Source: Mesocentrotus franciscanus | Lineage: Eukaryota; Echinodermata; Echinoidea; Camarodonta; Strongylocentrotidae | Assembly: GCA_037976565.1 (NCBI GenBank) | Contig: CP137685.1 | Span: forward strand, 24,429,695 to 24,493,694 | DNA length: 64,000 nt | Direction of reading: 5' to 3' | Shown: positions 1 to 11,113 of the stretch, one piece after another | How positions within the stretch are numbered: position 1 is the first letter of the stretch | Layout: every line of letters begins with the position of its first letter | Position numbers and translations under genes: made by a program | The notes under the pieces: generated by a model | The model's input: only the letters and a program-made list of their open reading frames with translations | What the model was told of the DNA's origin: nothing | Database searches by the model: none

Positions 1-205
1 ATTCCAGGTATCTTGCCTAAATCGGAAACCATTCCGTACAAGGCTTCCTCTCCTCCTACGGGTCGCCGCCTATATCCCTTTGAATATCTTGCCCAGTAAA
101 GCTCCTGCTTCTTCACGTCCAGGGTAAGACAAGGAGATAAAGCTGATACGTCATGGCCAAGTATAAAGAGCATAAAATAAGAGGTCAACGTAGGCAAATA
201 TAATA
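1..205 (-). CDS. Module A, YWTD propeller exon 2 (cut by window edge)
   Basis: Exon starting after acceptor ccttag in phase 1 and open to the left edge. It encodes LYLPTLTSYFMLFILGHDVS, then PCLTLDVKKQELYWARYSKG and EEALYGMVSDLGKIPG. Compared with 36865-36619 it lacks one codon (KGYRR versus KGSYRR). By comparison with module B about 40 nt of the exon, including its donor, lie outside the window. Confidence 0.75.
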
Positions 206-898
206 CTAAGGTTATAACCAATAAGTTGTTATAACACTGACTTATCGAACACCTATAATTACATTTCTCTTGAAGAGGGCGGCTTACACCATGATTAACA
301 ATTTTTTCCAAATCACGGTCCATGAGACGACCAAAAGAGCTTCGTAGATGTCTTAAATATATTAATTTTCCATGGATTAAGAATTTTAAAAACCCTGATT
401 GATACCAATTTCACTTTTAATATGCTCATAGGGTTTCGAATTAGAAATTGGTATTGATCTTAATTAGATATTCAGAAAATCATTTTAATAGGGGTGTACG
501 TGTCTATGAGCCAAGCCATCCATAGATAACTTCGTATTTAAGATGATTAATTATTTTCTTACCTTAACTTTTTTGTTCGACTTTCTAAAATCTGCAGTAA
601 GACTTCAATAATGTCCATATAGAATATGAAGGACACGTACATGAGCAAGGTCGATGAACGCATTCAAGATAGAAATGCTTCTAGGGGACTACAGACAGAT
701 AATGTCGGCCTTTGAGAAAGAAAAAAAAATCTCCGGTCGGCAGCTGAAAACTGTTTTTTGAGGGTTCAAGATTTTGTGGGCTGTCGGTCTATTGGCATGT
801 CTCAATTTCTGGGCTGTTTAACAAATGAATTTCTCAATATAAATTTGAAAGTTTAAACGTTGTCACTGAGAGATAAAACTTCTAGTAAATAACCCTAC
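206..898. other. Intron, module A
   Basis: Intron between propeller exons 1 and 2 of module A. It aligns along its whole length with 36866-37541 with scattered substitutions and small indels, so it belongs to the segmental duplication. I see no other element in it. Confidence 0.6.
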
Positions 899-1165
899 CT
901 TCCTGTGTATTGGAGAGGAGTGTTCTGTTTGGCATTCCCAACTTAACCATCAAAATGTCGAAAGTCATCCGACTCAGAATGGTACCCCATGTATCACTCG
1001 CAAGATTTTCCCAATAGAGAGCGTTAGCCCCGTCATCAAAAAGTATACTTCTGATCCTGGCGGAGCCCCCGAGCTCTACGAAACTCGAAAATACAAAGTC
1101 ACTCATATTTGCAACCCAAAGTCCGGTTTTATGTGGGTTGACAATAAGTAGTTGCACAGAAACAT
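899..1165 (-). CDS. Module A, YWTD propeller exon 1
   Basis: Phase 1-1 exon of 89 codons, acceptor tctgcag and donor GGTAGG. It contains VQLLIVNPHKTGLWVANMS and DDGANALYWENLAS, two class B blade signatures, and a possible N-glycosylation site NRT. It is collinear with 37808-37542 without indels. The stretch GTILSR after DTW differs from SMFLKE in module B at five of six residues, whereas flanking residues are identical. Confidence 0.8.
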
Positions 1166-1359
1166 CTGCAAGGATCACAAAAAAACAAATGAACCAAACA
1201 AAGTGAAATAATAAAATGTATGTTTATAGTGTCATTACCTTTTGATGAGCATAGTCAATATATCAATACTGTATTCATGCAGCTTTCTATGGCTACTTGA
1301 AATTCGTGTTTTGCAGCTGTCTATGTAGTTGAACAGAGGTAACTAATCCTGGTACTTAC

Positions 1360-1473
1360 CACACTCTGTGCCATCGTATCCCAGATCACACTGACATGTG
1401 TAGGCTGGTGTATGACCAGGAAAAGCGATGCATGTGCCTCCATTGCGACAGGGGTTAGGTGAACAAAAGTATT
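1360..1473 (-). CDS. Module A, EGF-like domain exon
   Basis: Phase 1-1 exon of 38 codons with acceptor tgtttag and donor GTAAGT, paralogous to 38117-38004. All six EGF cysteines are present in YFCSPNPCRNGGTC, YTCQC and GYDGTEC. It follows the 147-nt exon at 14210 and precedes the propeller exon at 1165. Coding sequence and about 330 bp of the upstream intron are clearly alignable with module B, marking a recent segmental duplication. Confidence 0.85.
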
Positions 1474-1829
1474 CTAAACATAAGGCATAAGAAAGAATCA
1501 TGGAAACTATCATAACATGGTGGATGGGCCTATACATCATTTTAATACTCATTAACTGACTGATTGAAGTGTGTCTGAAAGCAAAGTGACACGAATAGAC
1601 ACAAACACACACGCGCGTGCGCACACACACCCACCCGCCCATGTCATGTTTGCGACACGGGCCAAATTGTTTGTTGTTAGCGTACCTTTTATAGAATCTT
1701 TCCTTTTAATGCACTGTGCGCTAAAAAAAGGCTAGCGGAGATAATAAGTAGAGGCTGTATTCTGAACACGGTGTTATATTTCATGTTAGTGAATGGTAGG
1801 CCTATGTTAAATGTCATCATTAATTAGAA

Positions 1830-3045
1830 CTACGCGAAACAAATAAGTAGATAAATAGATTTATTTTTAAAATTTTATCTATTTCACAATTTCACATATT
1901 TATACAGGGTACCTCATTCAGATTAAAAACTGGTCTTCCATAAGGCCCTGTTCCATTAATACAAATTTCACAAAACAAAATCATACAATAACTGTAGGAA
2001 GAAAAAGACAACAATTAAATAAATAAAGTATAACATCAAAGCACAATGATAAAGCAAGTAAAACTAATAATATGAAATAAATTACGATAAAAACTGATTT
2101 TTCATGTTGCCCTGCTTTGAAAAAATACAGATATACAAAATGTTTTTATACATAATAAAGTGAGAGAAAAAAAAGAGTATAACATCATATACGACAACAA
2201 ATATAGTAAAGGTAAGGTCATATTAAAGTAAATAATGATAAAATATAAGAAGTTAAAATGACCTTTATATTAAAAACAGCCGGAAGTGAGACACCGCTCA
2301 TATAATATTGTAAAAAAGCAAGAAAGGTCAGATTTTACAATGTTCTGTAAGATAGAGGATTCATGATAAAATTGACGGAGAACCTAAATAAATCTCCTAG
2401 AAACAATTCAGTAGATAAAAATTTAAGATGAGTTTGAGAAAATTAAAAAAACATGTTACTTCTCTGATATCATTCGTTTAAATACATTGAGAGTTAAACA
2501 AAGTCGGGCTTCCACTGGTAGCTTGTTCCACACTTGGACGCCATAATTAAAAAAGTGTTAGAATAAAATTATGTATTGCACTTAGAAGGTTTCAACAGAT
2601 TCGTGTTACTATTTCGAGATGTGCGTTGCATAATATCATCTCGTAATACAAACATATCAGACATAGCTAGAGGAGCTAAATTATTGATGCATTTAAATTC
2701 CAAACAACAAGTGGCCTTGTCGAACAATTCATTTAGAGTTGGCCATTTTAGGCCATCCAAGACCTGTCGTGATGGAATGTGCCAAGACTGTCTAGAAATA
2801 ATATAAGCTGCTCTTTTATGAAGTTTATTTAGCATATCGACATTATATTTAAATCGACTAGACCACACAGTGCAGTAATAAAAAGCATGCGGTAATACAT
2901 ATCCCCAGTACAATCGTTTCAGTTGATATTGAGTTAAAGATTCACGGAGCCTGCGTACAATTCCCAGTTTCTGTTTAAGAGGGAAATTAAATGTGAGATT
3001 TACGTCAATGGTAACACCCAGACATGTATAGGCTGAGACACAGAT
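1830..3045 (-). mobile_element. CR1/L2-like LINE, 5'-truncated 3' end
   Basis: The minus strand encodes the C-terminal part of a non-LTR reverse transcriptase from about 3045 to 2455: CLGVTID, then VLPHAFYYCTVWSSRF, LNKLHKRAAYII and, after a frameshift near 2560, YGVQVWNKLPVEARLCL, the usual end of CR1/Jockey-type ORF2. The element is 5'-truncated at about 3045. The AT-rich stretch down to about 1830 is probably its 3' UTR, ending in an imperfect TAAATAGAT-type repeat. Non-functional copy. Confidence 0.75.
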
Positions 3046-3109
3046 TAATTGATTATCTACTTACTTACTAGCATACTTACCTACTTATTTACTTACTCAA
3101 TAATGTCCA

Positions 3110-3215
3110 GTAATAATGAAAATAGATACATTTATATCGCGAAAATATCCTTCCCAGGGGATGCTCAAGACGCCTACAAAGTATGGTCATAGTCGACCAA
3201 GATGCGCTAGTTCCC
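3110..3215 (+). repeat. Dispersed repeat shared with 38550-38660
   Basis: The text from gatacatttatatcgcgaaa to acaaagtatggtcatag resembles 38555-38625, where similar words occur in the same order (dacatttattttgcgaa, ggaaatgctcaaggcgc). Both lie in equivalent introns upstream of an EGF exon, so this is either a shared intron remnant or a short interspersed repeat. Confidence 0.4.
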
Positions 3216-3940
3216 CATCGCAGCACGCGTACACTGAGCAGCGCGCATTTCCGCTTCAAGGGCACTTTAATGCGCGCTTATCTCATATTGCACTTGTTTA
3301 CACAAACAAATCACGTTATACAAGAACTACCATGAGATATTGCATTCTATTGAGGGCTCAAATGCAATTGGGAGATATAAGGGTTTCTGCTCTCAAAATT
3401 TGATCTCCAAAAACCTCTTATTCATGACGAAAACCCAGATGTTGCACCTAAATGTAAAGGACGGTTTTTGTGAAATGGCGGATCTGCAAATGTGCAGTCT
3501 TCACACGAAAAATCTGGACATTTGAAACATGTACCAAGGTAGGTGAAATATACATTAAAATCAAGATTTCCATTTTTCCTTCTTTCTAAACTAGAAAAGT
3601 ATGCATAATAATGATCTTGTCGAACATTTCAAATTGTAAATAATGTAAAATATGATTTATTTCTATCTCAGTTTTTGATTTAGGTTCACCTAAAAATTAA
3701 GTGTACGGTATTAAGAGCAGGCTTTTTGTTTTGCTAATTTAAATTTGAATGATTCCATTTTTTGATGATCCTATACCTAAAGACCGCAGAATCACCGCTT
3801 CACAGTAAGAGGACTTACTAATTCATCGGTATTTTATTTGTATGTTACCTATGTTTCAAGTCATTTCATTAAAAAACCTTTTCTGTATATATTAAGAAGA
3901 AATAGCGTTAAGTGTCCAGTAATTGGTTAACGCATCCTAT

Positions 3941-5103
3941 TATAGGTTTTCCCGCCCAACTTCGTAAATTAGCATCCGAATTAACGTTACGTTCATTCAA
4001 GTTCGTGCGAAATTGAATGACTATGTAGATCAACATTCAAAAAGCTAATTGCGTCGTTCAATATGATTTATTAGCATGCGATTTCATACTCTCGTCACGG
4101 AGACGTGCAAAACGAGCATTCAATTTAGAAAAGCATGCAAAGAGCATTCAAATTCGCGCCGGACAGACGGTGGTATGTATTCGAGCATTCAATTTCGTGA
4201 TTAGGCATACACATGTGACATTTGTGCATTGCTTTTCATTTGATGTTAATTTGTCACTTAATATACTTCTATTTGAATAATTCATGCAAAGTTTACTTGT
4301 AGGAATGACATGCGTATTCGTTAGCAGATATCTGTCATTACAGAGGTAACTTTCCCCAGAGAAGGTGCACAATTTGTGACTTCTCCTCTACGCACAAGCT
4401 ATATATACACAGATCCTGGACAGCGGTAGAGTTGAGCTTTAATAGACATGGACATGATGGAAACAAAATACAATGATGAATAAAGAAAAAAGTGTAAAAT
4501 TAAAAGAAAGAAAGATGACCTACTCAATCAAGATTGATCAAAACAAACCATTTAAAAATAACCTCATTTATAATGAAAAATATAAAGACATGTATAAAGA
4601 AATGTTTCAACAAAAATAAAGATCGAAAAAAGAGAAAACATTAAATGCAATATAAATGTATCAGACAAATAAGAAGATTGTATAATGTGAAATCATGTCA
4701 GAAAAGATCATAGAGGAAAAGAATAAATAAATGAACATGAAAAAGTGAATATCCAAATAAACATCGAGCCTCATACATTGATTATGAGGTCTAGTTTTAA
4801 TTTAAATGACCCGATTGCGAAAGAGAATGCCCACAGACGAAAATGAAACCGCAATTCGCCAAAGAATTCCACTCCCACTCAACATTGGCGAAATTGAATG
4901 ACGCTTACGCATTTCCAAATTGACTGTACCAAGCTTCAATTTGAATGTGCATGTTTAGAAAATTCGGTGACTCGAAACGAAATTGAATGCAAAAAGTTTA
5001 AAAATAAAACAGGGGGGCAACGAGTGGAGAAAATTCGCTCGAACATGAATGCACGTTAGTGTAATTGATCGCTGCTTTGACGAAATTGCCCGGAAAACCT
5101 ATA
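3941..5103. mobile_element. Foldback (TU-like) element 1
   Basis: Terminal inverted repeats: the left end reads ATAGGTTTTCCCGCCCAACT and the right end, reverse-complemented, reads ATAGGTTTTCCGGGCAATTT. The left arm (about 3980-4290) is a loose array of the 12-15 bp word GCATTCAATTTCG and variants, always in one orientation. The right arm (about 4800-5080) carries the reverse-complemented word CGAAATTGAATG. Long inverted repeats whose outer part is built of short direct repeats are the hallmark of sea urchin TU and other foldback elements. The middle (4380-4800) is AT-rich with no ORF. A sister copy is at 44301-45524. Confidence 0.7.
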
Positions 5104-5104
5104 G

Positions 5105-5310
5105 TACCCTGACATTAGCCCAGCTACCCTGAGCCGCTAAAAAACATTTGTGGAATTACTTCCTAACAGATACCCATTTGTTACACGTTTTATGGAGAGA
5201 GGCAATGTATATGAATGTCTTGCCAAAGGACATTAGTGCCGCAGGGGGACTCGAGCCCAACCAGTCCGGGGACGTATAAACTAGACCTCGAGACCTTTAC
5301 GTTTACTTTT
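5105..5310 (-). mobile_element. tRNA-headed SINE copy
   Basis: On the minus strand from about 5310: GAGGTCTAGTTTATACG resembles a pol III A box and GGCTCGAGTCCCC a B box, about 35 bp apart, as in a tRNA-derived SINE head. The body follows with AATGTCCTTTGGCAAGACAT. The head matches 41115-41040 and the body matches 5535-5620 on the opposite strand. Confidence 0.6.
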
Positions 5311-5435
5311 TATTGAAGCTTATGCAGATGTCTCCATCCCAAATTACTTGTACCAATTTAGATTTGCGATGACAAATATCAAACTTTAATTAAGTTTTCA
5401 GAACCCCAGGCTAGGATAAGAGGTATTTATTTATA

Positions 5436-5835
5436 CTTTGGAAGCGAATAGTCTTTTGGCAAAATATTAATCTACATTTGCCACACACCACCCAGGTGAG
5501 GAAAATGGGTAACGGGTAGGAAGAAATCCCTTGAATGCTTGAGTACCTTTTAATGTCCTTTGGCAAGGCATTAATCTACATTTGCCACTCCATAGCCAGG
5601 AGACAAATGGGGACCTGTTAGGATGTCGAAAGCCTTTGTGTTAGTAATTGCCACATGCCCTCGCGGTGACCATGTGATAGAAATACTTCCCAGGGAGTGG
5701 AGATGGTGTACATTGTGCATTAATGAATCCGACGATCGGGGTATATCTGTAAAGCGCTTAGAGACGGTATTCCGTATTAAGCACTATATAAATCCAGATT
5801 TTTGTTTGTTATTATTAAATGCAGATTATTATTAC
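5436..5835 (+). mobile_element. SINE body and tail
   Basis: Plus-strand copy of the same SINE body (GGCAAGGCATTAATCTAC twice, suggesting a partial internal duplication) followed by a tail with GTAAAGCGCTTAGAGACGG and TTAAGCACTATATAAAT. The tail is shared, inverted, by 5990-6060. The tRNA-like head is absent. Confidence 0.55.
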
Positions 5836-5836
5836 T

Positions 5837-5868
5837 CGCGAAAGGGCCGCCTTCGGCGGCCTTTCGCG
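5837..5868. repeat. GC-rich perfect hairpin
   Basis: CGCGAAAGGGCCGCC and GGCGGCCTTTCGCG pair across a short CTTCG loop with one bulged G. It sits directly after the SINE tail in AT-rich DNA, so it stands out in composition. Function unknown. Confidence 0.7.
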
Positions 5869-5984
5869 CGCGTTGTGTGAGCGATATAAGGTGTTGAAAG
5901 GACGTACTTGAGAGTTGACATGTTGAATGGTGGATTGGTAAAACAAAACAAAAGAAGTTGGTGAATGCTATCCTATACAGAATT

Positions 5985-6165
5985 ATGATAATAATGATAT
6001 GTGCTTATATAGCGCCGAACACTTACTTTGTTGGAAGTCTCTAAGCGCTCTGCAATAATCCAGCATAACTACCCTGCATGGCTTTAGCAGAGCAGCTGTC
6101 ACGCGCTCTGCGTTTCAAGGAATAAATTCCTACCAGCTAGGTCCCCATTTACTTCACTTCACCTG
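5985..6165 (-). mobile_element. SINE tail fragment, inverted
   Basis: Reverse complement shows AGAGCGCTTAGAGACTTCC and GGCGCTATATAAGCAC, matching the tail of the copy at 5740-5805, and CAAATGGGGACCTAGCTGG, matching the body. It is arranged head-to-head with that copy. Confidence 0.5.
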
Positions 6166-6169
6166 GGCC

Positions 6170-6325
6170 CCGTTCATAAAACTTACCATTGATGGTAACT
6201 TTGCCATCAATGGCAACTACCATGGTAACAAGGCTCAACAGCCAATCAAAATCAAGGTTTCCATGGTAGTTACCATTGATGGCAAAGTTACCATCAATTG
6301 TAAGTTTCGTGCAACGGGTCTCGGG
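6170..6325. mobile_element. Palindromic MITE (TACCATTGATGG family)
   Basis: Two arms of about 60 bp in inverted orientation: AACTTACCATTGATGGTAAC ... TACCATGGTAACAAGG on the left, and the reverse complement of TACCATTGATGGCAAAG ... AAGTTTCGTGCAACGGG on the right. There is almost no spacer. No coding capacity. Confidence 0.7.
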
Positions 6326-6450
6326 ATGGAGTGCATCACAATGTGGATGAATTTCTTGCTGAAGGAAATCAACGTCCTGGAGTGGGATTCGAACTCACGA
6401 CCTAATGATTGAAAGACGTGAGTCAGAACCACTACACTATGACGCTTCCA
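6326..6450 (-). mobile_element. tRNA-derived SINE
   Basis: Minus strand from 6450: GGAAGCGTCATAGTGTAGTG then GTTCTGAC (A-box region) and GAGTTCGAATCCCACTCC (near-perfect B box at 6380-6395), then a short body. This is a pol III SINE head of different sequence from the SINE at 5105-5310. It abuts the MITE to its left. Confidence 0.65.
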
Positions 6451-6725
6451 GATCGTGTGCACCTAATACATGTACAATAATAAATCCATTCTTATTTTTA
6501 GTTGATTTGATGCCGTCTATACTAGTAAAAGTAGCGCATTTACCCCCAACAAAAAGGAGTAAAATAGACCTAAATAGTGAACAAAATATATCAGATATTT
6601 GTTTTGTATTTTCATGTTTTTTTCATTCAAATTTGCCTAAAAGAAAAATTATTTAAATGAGCCAATCTGTTTGCAGGTGGTAATACTACATTTACACATA
6701 CATGTACATGTAAACAGAACACAAG

Positions 6726-7301
6726 AAGTAACTACTAACCAACCTCCCCTGAAGAATTGCTCATAATTTCGAAACCCTTAAAATGTATCACAATGTCATC
6801 TTATCACAATATTGGTAGAGTCGTTAGGTACATTTTGTGTGAAAATCAGAGATATCCATCACTGTATGGCTGAATGAGCACAGATTAAAGACAAAATGGT
6901 CCAATTGAAAAGTCACAGGACACTGTGCGTGCCTGTACATTGTTGTGAAACAGCACATGACTGAATGCATTGATTATATGAAACAATGCTCTTTGATATT
7001 CCATCCATATTTATTTTTAAATGGCACATGTGGTTAAATGCATTATTTGCAATTGTAAAACAGTGCATTTTGAAATTGTTTAATACTCAGTAAACTGCAA
7101 TGATAATATTACTTTTGCGAATTTTTAAATATGAAAATAAAAATTCATTAATGTATGCTTATTCAACCATGGATCAATGATAACCTCTTATTGTTACACA
7201 TTGTTTTCCCAACTACCATAGAAATATTTTTGCAAGACGAAATCTTGAAACGATTCTACGTTATAAAATTATGAGCAATTTTTTTTGGAGTGTAGTTACT
7301 T
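6726..7301. mobile_element. Non-autonomous inverted-repeat element
   Basis: Left end AAGTAACTACTAACC with AATTGCTCATAATTTCG about 30 bp inside. The right end, reverse-complemented, reads AAGTAACTACACTCC with AATTGCTCATAATTTTA inside. The ends are imperfect but collinear. The interior is AT-rich and non-coding. Confidence 0.5.
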
Positions 7302-8482
7302 TTTGTGACAATCAACCATAATTTTTTTCTTCCAAGGGGGCTCTTTAATTTACAAAAAGCCCCTTGAGGTTTGTCATGGGGTTCTTTTCATGACGGGTGC
7401 TACTTTTGGAATGTAATTTGGTTTCTTAATTTTAGTCCGGCCGTATCGTATAAATACAGCATTCATAGAATCTTACATTTCAGTTAATGATTCCCCGGAT
7501 GATTCCAGCATCCACTATTACTCAAATGGAAATGTTCCTATACTATTAGATATTACATCGTGTCAAGATATATGTCGTGTAGTCACTATCTTTTAAATTT
7601 AGCATTTTGAGCTGTCAAAAATATGTCTCAATAATAGTTATGGCATAATTTTGGAAAATTATGAATTTGTTGATAGATATTAATTGGTATACGACTATTT
7701 GTTCATGTTATCTTGAAACCATGATTGAATTAAAAAGGAAAAATGAGACAAATAGAGAAACTTAAATTGTTTTCATATGGATTTTACTCATACACTTAAG
7801 CGTCAACCAAAATATATTTGTAATTTCACTAATGTTCACAACTGGGAATTTTCACAACTGTATAATTTTCACATGATCAGATCAACGCGAACGGAAAAGT
7901 AGATTAGCCAATACATAGATTGAGCGCGCGTAAACAATCACAGCTTTCGTATTCGCTTTCCACGTAGATGACGGCACCAGCGAACGCAACGGTACTATGA
8001 AATTGTTGCTTATTTCAGTTATCAGTGAAAACGTTGCGAGAAGAAATCCCATGGACCAGTACAGATATTTTCTCTCGCGGAACCATTCTTTTATACATGC
8101 TGAAGGTATCGCTTATTTTATTATTCTCAATTTGAAGAGTGTACATTTGCTCAACAGTGCAAGTACCGATATCCGTTGCCATCCTCTTTCAGGAACTGTT
8201 TTGAGTTTTTATATTTCATTTCGAGATTTCAAACAACTTATTGAAAAAATCCCAAGCTTTACAGTGATCTGCAGTCCAAACGAATGACACGTGCAATTTT
8301 TTCAACCCGAGGTGTGCAAAACCCTAAAAGTTTTTAAATTTCAAAGGATTTCCTTCCTCAAATTATAATATAAAATATTATTAGTGTTATACTTATTAAT
8401 GGTAGCTCGGCTAAAGCTGGGGTAATATGATTGCAGGGCCCTCGACATATTATGCTAAATATATTACTCATTGCGGATGTAG
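7302..8482. other. No recognised feature
   Basis: About 1.2 kb of intronic or intergenic sequence. The only sizeable open frame (7997-8287, plus) has no recognisable motif and no splice support. I see no repeat pairing here. Confidence 0.5.
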
Positions 8483-8873
8483 TATCGAAAATAATATCGC
8501 TAGTGATATTCGTTTGTCTCGCAATGTATGGTCAATAAGGGATCTAAAAGATCACGACGGGGCGAGCCAGCGGCCCGTTGATTGGTTTGAGCACGTTATT
8601 GTTTCCGCCCAGCAGGCGAGCCGAGCCAGCGGCCTGCTGATTGGTTGAGCACCGTGTGCGTCGGCCAATAGGCCTTATGCGCTACTGTTCCAATTATTGA
8701 TCGAATTAATTGACCGCCAGTCCTCCCGTAGAGTATAAAAGACGCTTGCTTACATTAGATTTTATCTCTGACGAAGAGTTGCAGCGGCGCACGAAACGTC
8801 GTGATCTTTTAAATCCCTTATTGACCATACATTGCGAGACAAACAAATATCATAAGCTATATTATTTTCGATA
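8483..8873. mobile_element. Terminal-inverted-repeat MITE, 391 bp
   Basis: Inverted repeats of about 85 bp: left TATCGAAAATAATATCGC then CGTTTGTCTCGCAATG and GTCAATAAGGGATCTAAAAG; the right end reads the same on the other strand with few changes. Between them lie two direct copies of GCGAGCCAGCGGCC followed by TTGATTGGTT (8561-8650) and a GACGAAGAGTTGC...CGAAACGTCG segment. No obvious target duplication. Confidence 0.75.
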
Positions 8874-8878
8874 AGACA

Positions 8879-8945
8879 TATTATTATTATAATTATTATT
8901 ATTATTATTACTATTATTATTATTATCATTATTATTATTATAGAG
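8879..8945. repeat. ATT trinucleotide microsatellite
   Basis: About 65 bp of imperfect ATT repeats with single C interruptions. Confidence 0.9.
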
Positions 8946-9363
8946 AAAAATACGATTATTTGATTGTTTGTTTTTATTTCCAAAATCGGATAAAAATATT
9001 ATACATAGTAAAATATACAAAATGAAAGATTAATACATGTACGTAGACAAAAATCGGTGGAAAGCCCAATTCAGCAATGTTTATAGAACATTACTGTTCT
9101 TCCTTGGGGTCCTTACACTACAATATTAACATAAAAGCGACATAAAGCAGAATAGAAACAAAACATAAATATAAGTTTTTAAAAATACCAAAGTAACAAA
9201 ATTAAAAAATAACTAGAAAAGTCAACGCAAAGCGTAGCATCCCCTCGCAGGGTACTGGCCTATAAACATGTAAGTCAGAAGAAGTTACCTCCATTAGACT
9301 ATACTATCATATTACTAGGCAAGGAAGTTAACCACATTTTCACATATATAATGAGGTGTTTTT

Positions 9364-9923
9364 GCATATTTAATGAGCTATGACCTTTCACCTTTGACCT
9401 ACATACTCCGAAATCGAACTTAGGCTGTGTTTTGATTCCATGTACCTTCATACAAAATTTCATTAAAATCCGTCAAACATTACTAAAGTTATCGATCGGA
9501 AACCAGATTCGCATATTTAATGAGCTATGACCTTTAGCCTACATACTCCGAAATCGAACTTAGCCTGTATTATGATATTATGTACCTTCATATCAAATTT
9601 TATGAAAATCCGTCAAACATTACTGAAGTTATCGATCGGAAACCAGATGTGTATTTTTTCGCATATTTAATGAGCTTTGACCTTTGACCTACATACTCCG
9701 AAATCGAACTTAGCCTGTATTTTGATATTATGTACCTTCATATCAAATTTTATGAAAATCCGTCAAACATTACTGAAGTTATCGATCGGAAACCAGATGT
9801 GTATTTTTTCGCATATTTAATGAGCTTTGACCTTTGACCTACATACTCCGAAATCGAACTTAGCCTTTATTTTGATACCATGTACCTTCATATCAAATTT
9901 TATGAAAATCCGTCAAACATTAC
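9364..9923 (+). repeat. Tandem core repeats, ~148 bp x 3.8
   Basis: Units begin GCATATTTAATGAGCT near 9364, 9511, 9661 and 9809 and share CATACTCCGAAATCGAACTT, AAAATCCGTCAAACATTAC and TTATCGATCGGAAACCAGA. The last unit breaks off after CAAACATTAC and continues as AACATTACTGAAGTTATCG at 13798. Confidence 0.9.
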
Positions 9924-10059
9924 CAGTGGCGTAATGAACAAAAAAGTTTGGGGGGGCTGGCAGACAAAAAATCCGCATCACCCACTCTTACATGCAGGCC
10001 CCGCTGAACGTTTTTCAAAGGGGATGGGGGTAAAGTATTTACGATCAGGTAGAGCGTAG

Positions 10060-10925
10060 TGTAAATTGGCGTGGGGTCTAGGGGCATTTAGTTACGGTCC
10101 AGATGAGCATATTTTGATACCTTTTTCATGACACTGGCAGGTCACTAATTGGCGTGGGTCCAGGGGGCTGAGCCCCCTGAAACTAAGGGATTTGAGGCAT
10201 TTTATAACGGTCAGATGAGCATATTTTGATACCCTATTTGTGACACTGGCAGGTCACTAATTGGCGTGGGGTCCGCCCCCGGAAGCTCAGGGGTTTAGGG
10301 GCTTAGGCCCCCTGTTGGGGTCGAGGGGGCGGAGCCTCCGGAAGCTCAGGGGTTTTAGGCATTTAATTACGGTCAGATGAGCATATTTTGATACCCTATT
10401 TGTGACACTGGCAGGTCACTAATTGGCGTGGGGTCCAGGGGGCGGAGCCCCCGGAAGCTCAGGGGTTTTAGGCAATAAATTACTGTCAGATGAGTATCCA
10501 GGGATCTGACTTAGGGCCATTGGTTGGGTCCAGGGGACAGAGCCCCTGGAAGCTCAGGGGTTTTAGGCGTTTAATTACGGTCAGGTTATCATATTTTGAT
10601 ACCTTATTTGTGACAGTAGGACACTAATTGGCGTGGGTCCAGGGGCGGGGTCCAGGGCGGAGCCCCAGAAGCTCAGGGTTTAAGGCATTTTATAACGGTC
10701 AGATAAGCATTCAGGGGCCCGCCTTAGGGCCCTAGGTGGAATCCAGGGGACAGAGCCCCCGGAAGCTCAGGGGTTTTAGGCATTTTATAACGGTCAGATA
10801 AGTATTCAGGGGCCCGCCTTAAGGCCCCTGGTGGGTTCGAGGAGGCTGAGCCACCGGAAGTTCTGGGGTTTTAGGCATTTAATTACGGTCAGATGAGCAT
10901 ATTTTGATACCTCATTATTTTGTGT
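10060..10925. repeat. GC-rich tandem array inside hAT element
   Basis: About eight degenerate units of 95-160 bp containing GGTCAGATGAGCATATTTTG, CACTGGCAGGTCACTAATTG and GGAAGCTCAGGGGTTTTAGG. The word CACTGGC resembles the element terminus, so the array may have grown from terminal sequence. Confidence 0.8.
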
Positions 10926-11113
10926 CACTGGCAGGTCACTATTCTTTCTTTCTTTCTCTCTTTCTTTCTATTTCTCTTTAGCAGGGGCGGATCTAGCTTT
11001 TTGCTAAGGGAGGGGGGCGGTTTGACCAAATGACAATGCGGAGCATCGTCCACGAGCCGCGTAGCGGCGAGGCGATTTTGGGGGCTATTTTGAACCCCGG
11101 CCCGTAAGCGATG

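Noticed and set aside
3941..5103. Conventional DNA transposon with a degraded transposase
   Set aside because: No transposase-like codons are visible in any frame of the interior; the arms are short-word arrays as in foldback elements.
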